Below are positions 34,812 through 43,148 of a DNA stretch of 64,000 nucleotides, in pieces. Both the position numbers and the translations under genes were made by a program. The notes beneath the pieces are model-generated. The model saw only the letters and a program-made list of their open reading frames with translations. It had not been told where the DNA came from and made no database searches. Source of the DNA: Armatimonadota bacterium. Lineage in GTDB: Bacteria; Armatimonadota; Fimbriimonadia; Fimbriimonadales; ATM1. The stretch covers positions 1 to 64,000 of the forward strand of contig JAJPJR010000018.1 in the NCBI GenBank assembly GCA_021324165.1. Reading direction: 5' to 3'. The first letter of the stretch is position 1, and every line of letters begins with the position of its first letter.

Positions 34812-35518
34812 GAAAGTTCGGCGAGCACCGTTTTGGGGCCGTGCACGGCGTCGCCTTCTTTGACAGTTATGCGCAGATCGGGGTGGCCGCAGATCACGAC
34901 ATCCACCTGGCTTCCGCGGCCGATGAAACTTAGTTTTTCGCCCGCCTGCACGCGGCACCCAACTTGTGCGAACGTGGTGATTTTCGAAACGAACTTATCG
35001 GCGATAAGCACGAGCGCGATTTTTGTGTGGTCGTTCTCGATCCACATGGTTTGTCTTTCGTTTTCTAAAGTGTATTTGCGGGCGAACAGTTGAACGCCCT
35101 TCCGAAACCATGTGATGCGGACATATTCCCATAGGTCGAACATCGGAAGATTGCGGTTGTGCTGAACGTGATCAATGGACACCAAGCTGCCTGGAATCGG
35201 CGCGTACTGGTAGTGAACATCCAACGCGGTCATGGCGATGCCGATCAGCCATCCATCGCCGTTCGGAGCCGACGGGGGCCAATCGGATTTCACGATTTCG
35301 TTGATTTCGATCCGTTCGCCGATCTTTTCCGAAACAACCTTGCCGTTTTCGATTCGTTTGATGTAAGCCACGATGCCATAGACAGGCGAAAAAACTTTGG
35401 CGCCCTGTTGATCAATCGCGCCGTGATCGGGGTCTCGAAAGAACCAGATTTTTCGCGTGAACCAGACGAAACAGAGCGCCAACAACACGAGCGACGCGGC
35501 GATGATCAGGGCAATCAT
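34808..35518 (-). CDS. psd: Phosphatidylserine decarboxylase-related protein
   Basis: A 236-residue protein starting at ATG 35518, right after the stop of the upstream ligase. A membrane helix (about 2-20) is followed by FFRDPDHG, FSPVYGIVAYI and IGIAMTALDVHYQYAPIPG, the Psd pattern (RDP, SP-DG, MSPLDVH). The self-cleavage site that forms the pyruvoyl group is Gly202-Ser203 (FIGRGSQVDVVI), as in the short Psd-A type. It would decarboxylate phosphatidylserine, or an archaetidylserine-like lipid, to the ethanolamine form. No phosphatidylserine synthase is adjacent. Some consensus positions differ, so substrate is uncertain. Confidence 0.8.
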   Translation of the reverse strand: MIALIIAASLVLLALCFVWFTRKIWFFRDPDHGAIDQQGAKVFSPVYGIVAYIKRIENGKVVSEKIGERIEINEIVKSDWPPSAPNGDGWLIGIAMTALDVHYQYAPIPGSLVSIDHVQHNRNLPMFDLWEYVRITWFRKGVQLFARKYTLENERQTMWIENDHTKIALVLIADKFVSKITTFAQVGCRVQAGEKLSFIGRGSQVDVVICGHPDLRITVKEGDAVHGPKTVLAELS

Positions 35519-35519
35519 G

Positions 35520-36551
35520 TCAAGTTTTTCCGTACCACTCTTTGTAGCCTTTGTAGGCGATGTAAGGGAGTCGGATCGCGTAATAGCCCGCAAGCCCGGT
35601 GATCGTACGCAAGGGCGAGTGCGGCTTTTGAATTGCGATGGTTTGCGTGGGTTCGCGCCAAAGGGAATCAAGTTCGGCATACGCTTCTTCAATGGAGCGG
35701 GTTCTTGCGATTGCATCCAGATACGCGCTGAGCGGGTTTTCGATCAACTCCCAACTTAGCGGATGCACGGCCTGCAACTCTTTCCAGCGGGTTTCGATGA
35801 CAGTGCAGACGCCTTCATGCGCCCACTGTTTGCGCTCGCGGTTATACCGTTCGCGGTCGAACGGAAACTGTTCGGGTGAAGCCGCTATGGCCGCAATCGC
35901 CCGAAGTATCGCTTCCAACCGCCAAATCTCAGGAATCGGATCAAAAACCCGCAATTCGATGGTTCCCAAACGTTTGCTGATGATCACATCTTGAAAACGA
36001 TATTCGCGGTCTTCTCTCAGCGGCCCGAGCAGCCCCTCGACCGCCATGCGATAGCTTGCGCCAAACGGCTTGCCGCCAGCCCACGGACTGTTTGCCGCCG
36101 CGACTGCAAGCACCGGCACGAAGTAGCAAAGGTTTTCATAAACGCGGCTGCGTTCGGATTTCGGAACACCCACATGAATATGGGTAGATGCCGTGTTGGA
36201 TGGTGACGATAATGTAAACAGTCCGCCTGTTGCAACGACCACGCCTCCTCTTGCGGCGTGTGCAAATTCGGTCCTTCGATGAACGATGTCTTGAATGAGT
36301 GCGTCAATATCGTGGTGCTTTTCGGTAGCGATCTCTATGCTGCCCATAAAACATTCGCGCCGGTCATCGCTTTTGGCGAAATTCGAAGCGGAATGTCTGC
36401 GATATCGCTTCGGGTTTTTCCAAAACAGTTTTCGCAGATAATCGAGCGATTGGAGCGTGGGCGTGAGCCTCCCTTGTTCTAAAACGAACACCTCTTCCTC
36501 CACGCCGAACGTTGCCTCGTATTTTATTGGGCTCATGATTTTAGGGGACAT
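35520..36551 (-). CDS. Glutamate-cysteine ligase family 2 (YbdK-like)
   Basis: A 343-residue ATP-dependent carboxylate-amine ligase. It begins near YEATFGVEEEVFVL, the GVEEE motif at the GCS2 N-terminus, and has ASTHIHVGVPKSE (catalytic His region), AANSPWAGG and LGTIELRVFDPIPEIW, all diagnostic. Family members make gamma-glutamyl-cysteine or have weak activity of unknown purpose; no glutathione synthetase is nearby. The start may be at 36551 or at the second Met (36536). It ends 1 base before the psd-like start, so the two probably share a transcript. Confidence 0.88.
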   Translation of the reverse strand: MSPKIMSPIKYEATFGVEEEVFVLEQGRLTPTLQSLDYLRKLFWKNPKRYRRHSASNFAKSDDRRECFMGSIEIATEKHHDIDALIQDIVHRRTEFAHAARGGVVVATGGLFTLSSPSNTASTHIHVGVPKSERSRVYENLCYFVPVLAVAAANSPWAGGKPFGASYRMAVEGLLGPLREDREYRFQDVIISKRLGTIELRVFDPIPEIWRLEAILRAIAAIAASPEQFPFDRERYNRERKQWAHEGVCTVIETRWKELQAVHPLSWELIENPLSAYLDAIARTRSIEEAYAELDSLWREPTQTIAIQKPHSPLRTITGLAGYYAIRLPYIAYKGYKEWYGKT

Positions 36552-36783
36552 GGACGCGATTCGATCACTTCAACCCGTCTCCCGGTGCAGATTTTAACGC
36601 GAGACCGCATTTCCTCGCAATTCCACGGATAACGAACCCCGCGCAAGCGGGAACCATCACCTTCGGCAACCAGTTTTGGCCGCTCAATCAATGTTAGGGA
36701 AAGCCACCTTCGCCGCTTCATGAGCCGGTGAAATGCCTACCAAAAGACGACCGCCCACAGGGCAATTATGGAGTGATTCGAAG

Positions 36784-38691
36784 ATGTCAAGGAAATTTCT
36801 GCTTGCAATCATCTTAGCATTGCCGGCAATGGCACACACACAGGACCCCAACGCGTGTTCCTACCTTTATGAAGATTATGTCATCGGAAGTTGGAGCGAC
36901 TGGTCGGGCGCACCTCGCGACATGGCGTGCACCTCACCCGTGAAAACTTTCGACAAGTCAATCCGCGTGGACATGCGGCCGTGGGATTTCATCTGGCTGC
37001 ATCACGATCGCGGAGGCTTGGATACTACCAACTACAGCCATCTGTCTTTTTGGATTCACGGCGGCACGACTGGAAACCAGAATCTTTCGGTTTATGCAAA
37101 CGTAGATAACGAAGACATGCCTCCGGTTTTGCTGATGAACTACGCAAGGCCGCGGGCGAACCAATGGGTGCTTGTAAAAATCCCGCTTGCTGATCTGCAT
37201 GCGGCGAACGTTCAGCATCTCACGGGCATTTGGATTCGCGATCTGCAAGGAACGGGTATGCCGACGTTTTACTTGGACGGAATCCGGCTGATTTATCCGC
37301 CGAGCGTTACCCGACTTCCGCAAGTTTCGGTCAATGCCAATGATCAAAAAGTTACGCTCGCCAAAACCAATTTCGGCGTTAACACCGCGTTTTGGGATTG
37401 GCACTTCGATCAGCTCGATACCCAATCATTGCTTTCCGACGGCGGGTTCCAACTTCTTAGATATCCCGGCGGAATGGCTTCGGAATACGATTGGAAAACC
37501 AACACCGACACCAAAGACGGCCGCATGGGCGGCACCAACACCGATCAGTTCGTTAGAAATGCACGGACGTTGGGCGCCGAAATGTTGTTTACCGTCAACT
37601 ACGGCTCGGGCACGCCGCAGTCCGCCGCTGAATGGGTTCAATACGTGAACCAAACGCTCGGCGCATCCGCGAAATATTGGTGCATCGGAAACGAACCTTA
37701 CGGCTCTTGGGAATACGACATGCAGCCCGTGGGACATAACGCTGCCCGCTACGCTCAATTCACGAAGGATGCGATGACTTTGATGAAAGGCGTTGACCCG
37801 ACGATAAAAATCGGCGTCGCCGGAACTCTGAATGAAACCGACTTTCCGCAAGATGAGAGCGTGTTGAATCCGCGCACTGGTCAGATGGTGAACGGTTGGA
37901 TGCCCGTGATGCTGCAAAAACTGAAGCAGCTGAACGCGAAGCCCGACTTTGTGGAGATTCACTATTACGCCGGTGGCGACGGCCGCGAAAACGACTCGTT
38001 CTTGATGCAAGTCGGCGGCGAGATGAGCGCCGTGATGGCCCGAGTCAGACAGATGCTGCTCGATCATTGGGGTTCGGATGGAGACACCATCAAGGTGTAC
38101 ATCACAGAGATCAACAACGTGTGGCAGAATCCTGGCAAGCAGGCCACCAGCATCACCAACGGGCTGTATCTTGCCGATATGTTTGCGCAAGCCGCGCTCG
38201 AAGGCATCGAAACGTTCGCCTGGTTCGACCTGCATCACAGCGCGACCAACCAGTACAACAACAGCCGCACTTTGTATGGCTGGCGGCCGTTCGGCGACGT
38301 GGGAATCTTGTCGGCAGGAGTGCCTTCGAATATCGCTCCGCCTCTCAACACGCCTTATCCAACATTCTACGCCTGGAAGATGATCAAGGCGTTCGCAAGG
38401 CCAGGCGACGTAATGGTGGATGCTCATTCCACATCGCCGCTGCTTTCAGCCTACGCAGTGAAAACCACCACGGGCAAACTGCGGCTGATGTTGATCAACA
38501 AGTCTCAGATGTCGCCGGTCTCGGTTCCGATTCAACTGACTGGCTATACCGCCGGCACAACCATCAAAACCTGGAAATACGGGATGTTGGAAGACCTGCG
38601 CGGGAACGACATCCTTGTAAAACAGATGTCAATGGGAAGCTATCTGAGATTCGGAGTCCCTGCCTACTCGATACTCGTGGTTGAACTGTAG
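36784..38691 (+). CDS. Secreted clan-A glycoside hydrolase, arabinofuranosidase-like
   Basis: A 635-residue exported enzyme. The start at 36784 has GGAG 9 bases upstream and opens a signal peptide (MSRKFLLAIILALPAMAHTQ). Residues 25-180 form a jelly-roll carbohydrate-binding-like domain (VKIPLADLHAANVQHLTGIW, FYLDGIRL). A (beta/alpha)8 barrel spans about 200-530, with the acid/base Glu in YWCIGNEPYG and the nucleophile Glu in VYITEINNVW. A C-terminal beta domain follows. The pattern resembles GH51-type alpha-L-arabinofuranosidases; family assignment needs profile comparison. It probably degrades plant or algal polysaccharides outside the cell. Confidence 0.83.
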   Translation: MSRKFLLAIILALPAMAHTQDPNACSYLYEDYVIGSWSDWSGAPRDMACTSPVKTFDKSIRVDMRPWDFIWLHHDRGGLDTTNYSHLSFWIHGGTTGNQNLSVYANVDNEDMPPVLLMNYARPRANQWVLVKIPLADLHAANVQHLTGIWIRDLQGTGMPTFYLDGIRLIYPPSVTRLPQVSVNANDQKVTLAKTNFGVNTAFWDWHFDQLDTQSLLSDGGFQLLRYPGGMASEYDWKTNTDTKDGRMGGTNTDQFVRNARTLGAEMLFTVNYGSGTPQSAAEWVQYVNQTLGASAKYWCIGNEPYGSWEYDMQPVGHNAARYAQFTKDAMTLMKGVDPTIKIGVAGTLNETDFPQDESVLNPRTGQMVNGWMPVMLQKLKQLNAKPDFVEIHYYAGGDGRENDSFLMQVGGEMSAVMARVRQMLLDHWGSDGDTIKVYITEINNVWQNPGKQATSITNGLYLADMFAQAALEGIETFAWFDLHHSATNQYNNSRTLYGWRPFGDVGILSAGVPSNIAPPLNTPYPTFYAWKMIKAFARPGDVMVDAHSTSPLLSAYAVKTTTGKLRLMLINKSQMSPVSVPIQLTGYTAGTTIKTWKYGMLEDLRGNDILVKQMSMGSYLRFGVPAYSILVVEL

Positions 38692-38713
38692 GCGCCCCGA
38701 GGCCATCAAATAC

Positions 38714-38749
38714 ACGCCCGCCTATCAGGTGATGCTGATTGGCGGGCGT
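38714..38749. terminator. Bidirectional hairpin after the glycosidase gene
   Basis: A two-part perfect stem: acgcccgcc (38714-38722) pairs with 38741-38749, and inside it atcag pairs with ctgat around the loop gtgatg. It starts 22 bases after the glycosidase stop and 13 bases before the stop of the opposing small gene. T-runs on either side are short, so strength is uncertain. Confidence 0.55.
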
Positions 38750-38761
38750 TTGATCGCTGCG

Positions 38762-38851
38762 TTAAGCGCACCTCCAGTACACCAAAAACGCGACGATCAC
38801 TATGGCTGCTATGATCACCCAGAACATGACTGGCGAAACTTCATTCTTCAT
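38762..38851 (-). CDS. 29-residue single-helix membrane protein
   Basis: A very short gene read directly from the minus strand: it begins MKNEVSPVMFWVIIAAIVIV and ends AFLVYWRCA. AGAGGA lies 7 bases before the ATG. Residues 8-25 form one transmembrane helix with a short charged N-terminus and a Trp-Arg-Cys end. It is flanked by hairpins on both sides in an otherwise non-coding convergent region. No family was assigned. The good ribosome site and clean hydrophobic helix argue that it is real. Confidence 0.58.
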   Translation of the reverse strand: MKNEVSPVMFWVIIAAIVIVAFLVYWRCA

Positions 38852-38871
38852 TCAAATTCCTCTCCGTTCCC

Positions 38872-38901
38872 GGCGCCGCGCGTCAAAGCGGCGCCTTTTT
38901 T
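38872..38901 (+). terminator. Rho-independent terminator
   Basis: An 8-bp perfect GC stem (ggcggcgcc-type: 38872-38879 with 38888-38895) around the loop gcgtcaaa is followed by six T residues (38896-38901). It is oriented to stop plus-strand transcripts, probably readthrough from the glycosidase gene, and protects the minus-strand dehydrogenase gene. Confidence 0.78.
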
Positions 38902-38946
38902 CGGTTGCGTTTTTACCACGAATCCGGGCCGGGATGCACCCCCTTG

Positions 38947-40107
38947 CTACCGTTCGGTCTCGCGAATCAGAATCCCTCTTGCTTTCAACGCTTCCACCAC
39001 GACGGTTCCAGGTACGGCGAGTTCGTACCGGATGCATCCCGGCTCGACCCTGCCCGAAGCGATCTCGATAGCATAAATGGCGGAGGGGAAGCCCGTCATC
39101 CTCTCCATTGCGCTGAAACCGGTTGCCGGATCCTGCTTATCATGAATATCTATTTGGTACCGCTTATTCACGCCATCTTTCGTTCCGCTGACGACGGCCC
39201 TTACCAGAATCTGATCGGTGTCTTTGTCGTCTCTCAGCGCGGCTCCCATGATCTTGTGAAACACCTCGATCGGTTTTACTTTCACGCTGTCCACTTCGAT
39301 CGGCTGTTTGTTCCAAAACCCGAAGTCCATAAACATTTTCATGAGGGCGCAGTGGCCGGGAAAACGGATCGTTTTGTATTCGTAGGTTCGCAGTTTGCCT
39401 TCGAAGGTGTAAGGCGCGGTGCTTGTTCCTCCGCTGGTAACGAACGCTTCCATTTCGCCAAGGCCGTCCCAATAAATCTGCTCGAGATCGCATAACGTGC
39501 CGAGCCGAACGAGTTTATAATCTCGAATCGCGAAAGCCTCGTCGGTGTATTCCGCAACAAGTCCTTCGATGTTGAAAACCAGTTTGTAATTGAACGGCGG
39601 CTTGGGATGTTGTGGCAGCCCTCCGCAATATAGGCGCACTTCGTCCACTTCATCGAACTTCGTCATCAAGTGCGTTGCCAAGCTGTTCACCAAGCCGGGA
39701 GCAAGACCGGTGTCAGGAACGATGCTGACGCGGGCTGCTTTTGCCGCTTCGTCAAGTTTCATGGTTTCAAGCGTTACTTCGGTGTCGCCGCCCATGTCAA
39801 TCATGTTGGTTGCGGTGTGAATGGCGATCGGCGCAACGTATGGGTGCATCCAATACGGAATGCAGCTGAGCACCACGTCGGCGGGTTGCAGAAACTCGGC
39901 AAGTTCGCCTTCGTCGAGGGCGTTCACGCGTTTGGGCTGGGCGACGGCGGCGCCCACAAGTTCGTTCACGCGCCGCGCGGCGTGTTGAGCCTGCTCAAGG
40001 CTCTGGTCGCCCATGAAGATCGTATCGGCTTCGCCGTGCTTGGCAAGGTCATAAGCGGCGGCAGTGCCCTGCATTCCTGAGCCCAAAATCGCGTAGTTGT
40101 GTCCCAT
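38947..40107 (-). CDS. Saccharopine/lysine dehydrogenase-like oxidoreductase
   Basis: A 386-residue cytoplasmic enzyme. The Rossmann NAD(P) motif is GSGMQGTAAAYDLAKHG near residues 9-25. DVVLSCIPYWMHP, DMGGDT and VPDTGLAPGLVNSLA are the conserved parts of the saccharopine-dehydrogenase family, seen in lysine 6-dehydrogenases and related carboxy-amine enzymes. The C-terminal domain has GFPSAIYAIEIASGRV near the end. It could act in lysine catabolism or in polyamine metabolism; nothing in the neighbourhood decides this. It is divergent from murA across a 180-base region with no clear promoter. Confidence 0.85.
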   Translation of the reverse strand: MGHNYAILGSGMQGTAAAYDLAKHGEADTIFMGDQSLEQAQHAARRVNELVGAAVAQPKRVNALDEGELAEFLQPADVVLSCIPYWMHPYVAPIAIHTATNMIDMGGDTEVTLETMKLDEAAKAARVSIVPDTGLAPGLVNSLATHLMTKFDEVDEVRLYCGGLPQHPKPPFNYKLVFNIEGLVAEYTDEAFAIRDYKLVRLGTLCDLEQIYWDGLGEMEAFVTSGGTSTAPYTFEGKLRTYEYKTIRFPGHCALMKMFMDFGFWNKQPIEVDSVKVKPIEVFHKIMGAALRDDKDTDQILVRAVVSGTKDGVNKRYQIDIHDKQDPATGFSAMERMTGFPSAIYAIEIASGRVEPGCIRYELAVPGTVVVEALKARGILIRETER

Positions 40108-40287
40108 GTGTCGTGTCCCTAAAACTGATTATTGCGGCTTCAGCCGGCAAAAAAAGGGCGGCCTTTGCGGGCTTTTCGGTCCGCCGACCGCGGATACGCA
40201 TAATACCCGAAAAGGTAAACTATCCGCTTTACGGTGGTTCATGAGAGTTGAGTTGTCGAGAGAAGCATCCAAGGAGGGAAGTTTTCT

Positions 40288-41565
40288 ATGACGCTGCTCA
40301 AAATTCAAGGCGGAACGCAGCTTTGCGGTTCCGTTGAAGTTAAGGGAAGCAAAAACGCTTCGCTTGCGATTCTTTCTGGCGTGCTGCTTGCGACCGAACC
40401 TGTTACGGTTCGAAATCTTCCCAACGTTTCCGACATCCGCACCAAACTCAGACTGTTGGAACAGTTGGGATGCAGGATTTTTGAAAGCAGCGAATCCATC
40501 ACGATTGACGCATCGAATTTGAGACGCGCCGCGTTGGATGACGAGATGGTGCGTTCGATCAGAACCAGTTTTTATCTTTTGGGCCCGATGCTCGCAAGGC
40601 TTGGAAGCGCCAAAATTCCGCAGCCCGGCGGATGCAAAATCGGCGCGCGTCCCGTTGATTTTCATTTGAAAGGTTTGGCCGCGTTGGGTGCCCAAATCGG
40701 CCTCACTGGCGGATACTTCGATGCAACGACCACCGGATTGACGGGCGCAGAAATCTATCTGGATTTTCCGAGTGCGGGCGCAACGCAGCACCTGATGACT
40801 TCGGCATGCATGGCGCAAGGTTTCACAGTGCTGAAAAACGCCGCGATGGAACCCGAAGTCGTGGCGCTTGCGGATTTCTTGAACAGAATCGGTGCCCGCG
40901 TCGAAGGCGCGGGAACCAGCACCATCACAATTCATGGAGTCGAGAAACTGCAGGGCGGCGATTATTCGATTCCTGCCGATCGTCTTCAGGCAGGCACCTA
41001 TCTTTTGGCAGGTGCGGTTACGAAAGGCGAAGTTACGGTGGAGGGCGTGCTGCCCGAGCACCAGGTGCCGATTGCCAGCAAACTGCTCGAAATGGGCGCC
41101 GATGTGGACCTCGGCCCCGACTGGGTTCGCGTGCGCGGCACCAAGTATCCGCAGGCGGTTTCGATCAAAACGATGCCGTATCCGGGCTTTCCTACCGACA
41201 TTCAACAGCCGATGGCAGCGGTGCTTGCAACCGCTCATGGGGTGAGCACCGTGGAGGAGACGATTTATGAAAGCCGCATCGGCCACATCAGCGAACTGAA
41301 TCGCATGGGCGCAAAAATCCGGCTGGAAGGGCGAACCAGCGTGATTACGGGCGTGGATCATCTGCAAGGATGCGTTGTTGAAGCCACCGACCTGCGTGCC
41401 GGCGCGGCTCTTGTGATCGCGGGCCTTGCCGCGCAGGGCGAAACGATTGTGCGCAACGTTCATCACATTGATCGAGGTTACGAAAACCTGGAAGATGCAT
41501 TAAGATTGCTCGGCGCAAACATCGAACGGATCGGCGTTCAGGAGTGGGAAGCCGCAAACCGATGA
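40288..41565 (+). CDS. murA: UDP-N-acetylglucosamine 1-carboxyvinyltransferase
   Basis: A 425-residue cytoplasmic enzyme transferring enolpyruvate to UDP-GlcNAc, the first committed step of peptidoglycan synthesis. The catalytic Cys116 is in PQPGGCKIGARPVDFH, so the enzyme should be of the fosfomycin-sensitive Cys type. VKGSKNASLAILSG is the N-terminal substrate loop, and FPTDIQQPMAAV and ATDLRAGAALVIAG are conserved. AAGGAGGG precedes the ATG by 9 bases. The stop overlaps the mreB start. Confidence 0.97.
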   Translation: MTLLKIQGGTQLCGSVEVKGSKNASLAILSGVLLATEPVTVRNLPNVSDIRTKLRLLEQLGCRIFESSESITIDASNLRRAALDDEMVRSIRTSFYLLGPMLARLGSAKIPQPGGCKIGARPVDFHLKGLAALGAQIGLTGGYFDATTTGLTGAEIYLDFPSAGATQHLMTSACMAQGFTVLKNAAMEPEVVALADFLNRIGARVEGAGTSTITIHGVEKLQGGDYSIPADRLQAGTYLLAGAVTKGEVTVEGVLPEHQVPIASKLLEMGADVDLGPDWVRVRGTKYPQAVSIKTMPYPGFPTDIQQPMAAVLATAHGVSTVEETIYESRIGHISELNRMGAKIRLEGRTSVITGVDHLQGCVVEATDLRAGAALVIAGLAAQGETIVRNVHHIDRGYENLEDALRLLGANIERIGVQEWEAANR

Positions 41566-42575
41566 TCAAATTTGCGCACGAACTCGGCATTGATCTGGGC
41601 ACTTCCAACATCCTTGTTTTTCGACGCGATCAAGGTATCGTGCTGGAAGAGCCGACAGTGGTTGCGCTCGACAAACAGACGCGCAAAGTGCTGGAAGTCG
41701 GCGAAGCGGCGCGCGAAATGATCGGACGAACGCCGGGCAACATCGTGGCGATTCGGCCGCTGCGCGACGGTGTGATCGCCGATTACACACACACATTGAA
41801 AATGCTGGAGTTTCTGATTAATCGGGTTTGCGGCAAGCGCAGACTGTTCAGCCCGAAACTGATGATGTCGGTGCCGAGCGGCTGCACCAACGTCGAACGC
41901 CGCGCGGTGGTTCTTGCGGCGCGCGAAGCGGGCGCCGGCGAGTGCTACACCATCGAAGAACCGATGGCGGCAGCGATCGGCGCCGGTCTGCCGATCGGTT
42001 CTCCCAGCGGCAACATGGTCGTTGACATCGGCGGTGGAACGTGCGATATCGCGGTGATTTCGCTGGGAGGGATCGTACTTTCCGAAAGCATTCGAATTGC
42101 GGGAAACAAATTCGACGAAGCGATCGTGCGGCATATGAAAAACGCTTATAACCTGATGATAGGAGAGCGCACCGCCGAAGAGATCAAAATCAAAATCGGT
42201 TCGGGATATCCGCTCGAGCAGGAACTGAGATTGGAAGTGCGTGGACGCGATCTGCTTGCAGGTTTGCCGAGGACGTTTGAAGTGAGCAGCGAGGAGATTC
42301 GCGAGGCTTTGTCCGACACGCTGCGCGGCATTACCGAAAAGGTGTGCGCGGTTTTGGAACAGACGCCGCCCGAACTGAGCAGCGACATCATCGGTCGTGG
42401 CATTGTGGTAACGGGCGGAGGCGCGCTGCTTAGGGGCATTGACCGGCTTTTGTCTGCTGTTACCGAAATCCCTGTCCGCGTTGCGGATAACGCCCTGCAC
42501 TGCGTGGCGTTGGGAACGGGCAGGGCGTTGGAAAACCTTTCCACAATGCGCAAACTGGTATCGTCCAAATACTAA
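41562..42575 (+). CDS. mreB: Rod-shape determining protein MreB
   Basis: A 337-residue bacterial actin homologue. The start at ATG 41562 overlaps the murA stop by 4 bases. Nucleotide-binding motifs are intact: GIDLGTSNILVF (phosphate 1), VVDIGGGTCDIAVI (phosphate 2) and VTGGGALLRGIDRL (adenosine). EEPTVVALD and SVPSGCTNVERRAV are typical of MreB rather than of PilM or FtsA. It polymerises under the inner membrane and directs side-wall synthesis. MreC and MreD do not follow, which is unusual, and murA precedes it. Confidence 0.95.
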   Translation: MIKFAHELGIDLGTSNILVFRRDQGIVLEEPTVVALDKQTRKVLEVGEAAREMIGRTPGNIVAIRPLRDGVIADYTHTLKMLEFLINRVCGKRRLFSPKLMMSVPSGCTNVERRAVVLAAREAGAGECYTIEEPMAAAIGAGLPIGSPSGNMVVDIGGGTCDIAVISLGGIVLSESIRIAGNKFDEAIVRHMKNAYNLMIGERTAEEIKIKIGSGYPLEQELRLEVRGRDLLAGLPRTFEVSSEEIREALSDTLRGITEKVCAVLEQTPPELSSDIIGRGIVVTGGGALLRGIDRLLSAVTEIPVRVADNALHCVALGTGRALENLSTMRKLVSSKY

Positions 42576-42606
42576 TAGGGCTTTTTTTGGCCAAGGAGAA
42601 TCTGAA

Positions 42607-43119
42607 ATGAGTTTGGCAATGATGTTGCTTTCGGCTGCTATCACGGCGCAGAGCGGTGGTTATTCCGATGTTCCGCGAACGCATTGGGCTTCGCAGGCGG
42701 TGGGGAACCTGGTCGCCGCGGGCTATTTGCAAAAGGGTGGCGGCAAGCCCTTTCAGGGCGAACAACCCGTTACGCGATACGAGTTCGCGGTGATGATGGA
42801 TCGGTTTATCACCGACATGAGCAGGGCTTTCCTAAGAAAGCCGGCCGTGAAAACGATCAACACGCGCAAAATCAAAGGGCGCGCGGCGGATGGGTCGTTA
42901 GCCGCGATGATCCGGCTGGCGTCCGAAGGGTATCTGCCTTACTATTCGCCGATTTTTCAGGGGCCCAAAGACACCATCACTCCCGAACAGATGGCTGTGG
43001 CGTTCGCACAGGTTTCTCAAAGGCTCGCGTACAGTTTTCGCACCCAAGACGATGGCGATGCGCCGGTGATTGGTCAGCCGAAAAAGAAAAAGTCCGGCGC
43101 GGGGGGCGGCGGAAACTGA
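42607..43119 (+). CDS. Exported S-layer-homology (SLH) domain protein
   Basis: A 170-residue protein starting at ATG 42607 (AAGGAG 9 bases upstream) with a signal peptide (about 1-19, LSAAITAQSGG). One clear SLH domain occupies about 21-70: YSDVPRTHWASQAVGNLVAA and QPVTRYEFAVMMDRF. A second, weaker SLH-like unit follows at about 95-145 (LAAMIRLASEGYL, TITPEQMAVAF). SLH domains bind secondary cell-wall polymers or pyruvylated peptidoglycan. The tail is Lys-rich then Gly-rich. Its place after mreB suggests a link to cell-envelope organisation. Confidence 0.8.
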   Translation: MSLAMMLLSAAITAQSGGYSDVPRTHWASQAVGNLVAAGYLQKGGGKPFQGEQPVTRYEFAVMMDRFITDMSRAFLRKPAVKTINTRKIKGRAADGSLAAMIRLASEGYLPYYSPIFQGPKDTITPEQMAVAFAQVSQRLAYSFRTQDDGDAPVIGQPKKKKSGAGGGGN

Positions 43120-43148
43120 CTCGCTGGCAGCTTCATGCACTCCAACTT

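Noticed and set aside
36552-36783. Small gene in the divergent region before the glycosidase
   Set aside because: Short frames are present, but none has a ribosome site or coding pattern; one weak hairpin (CCGCgcaaGCGG) was the only structure seen.
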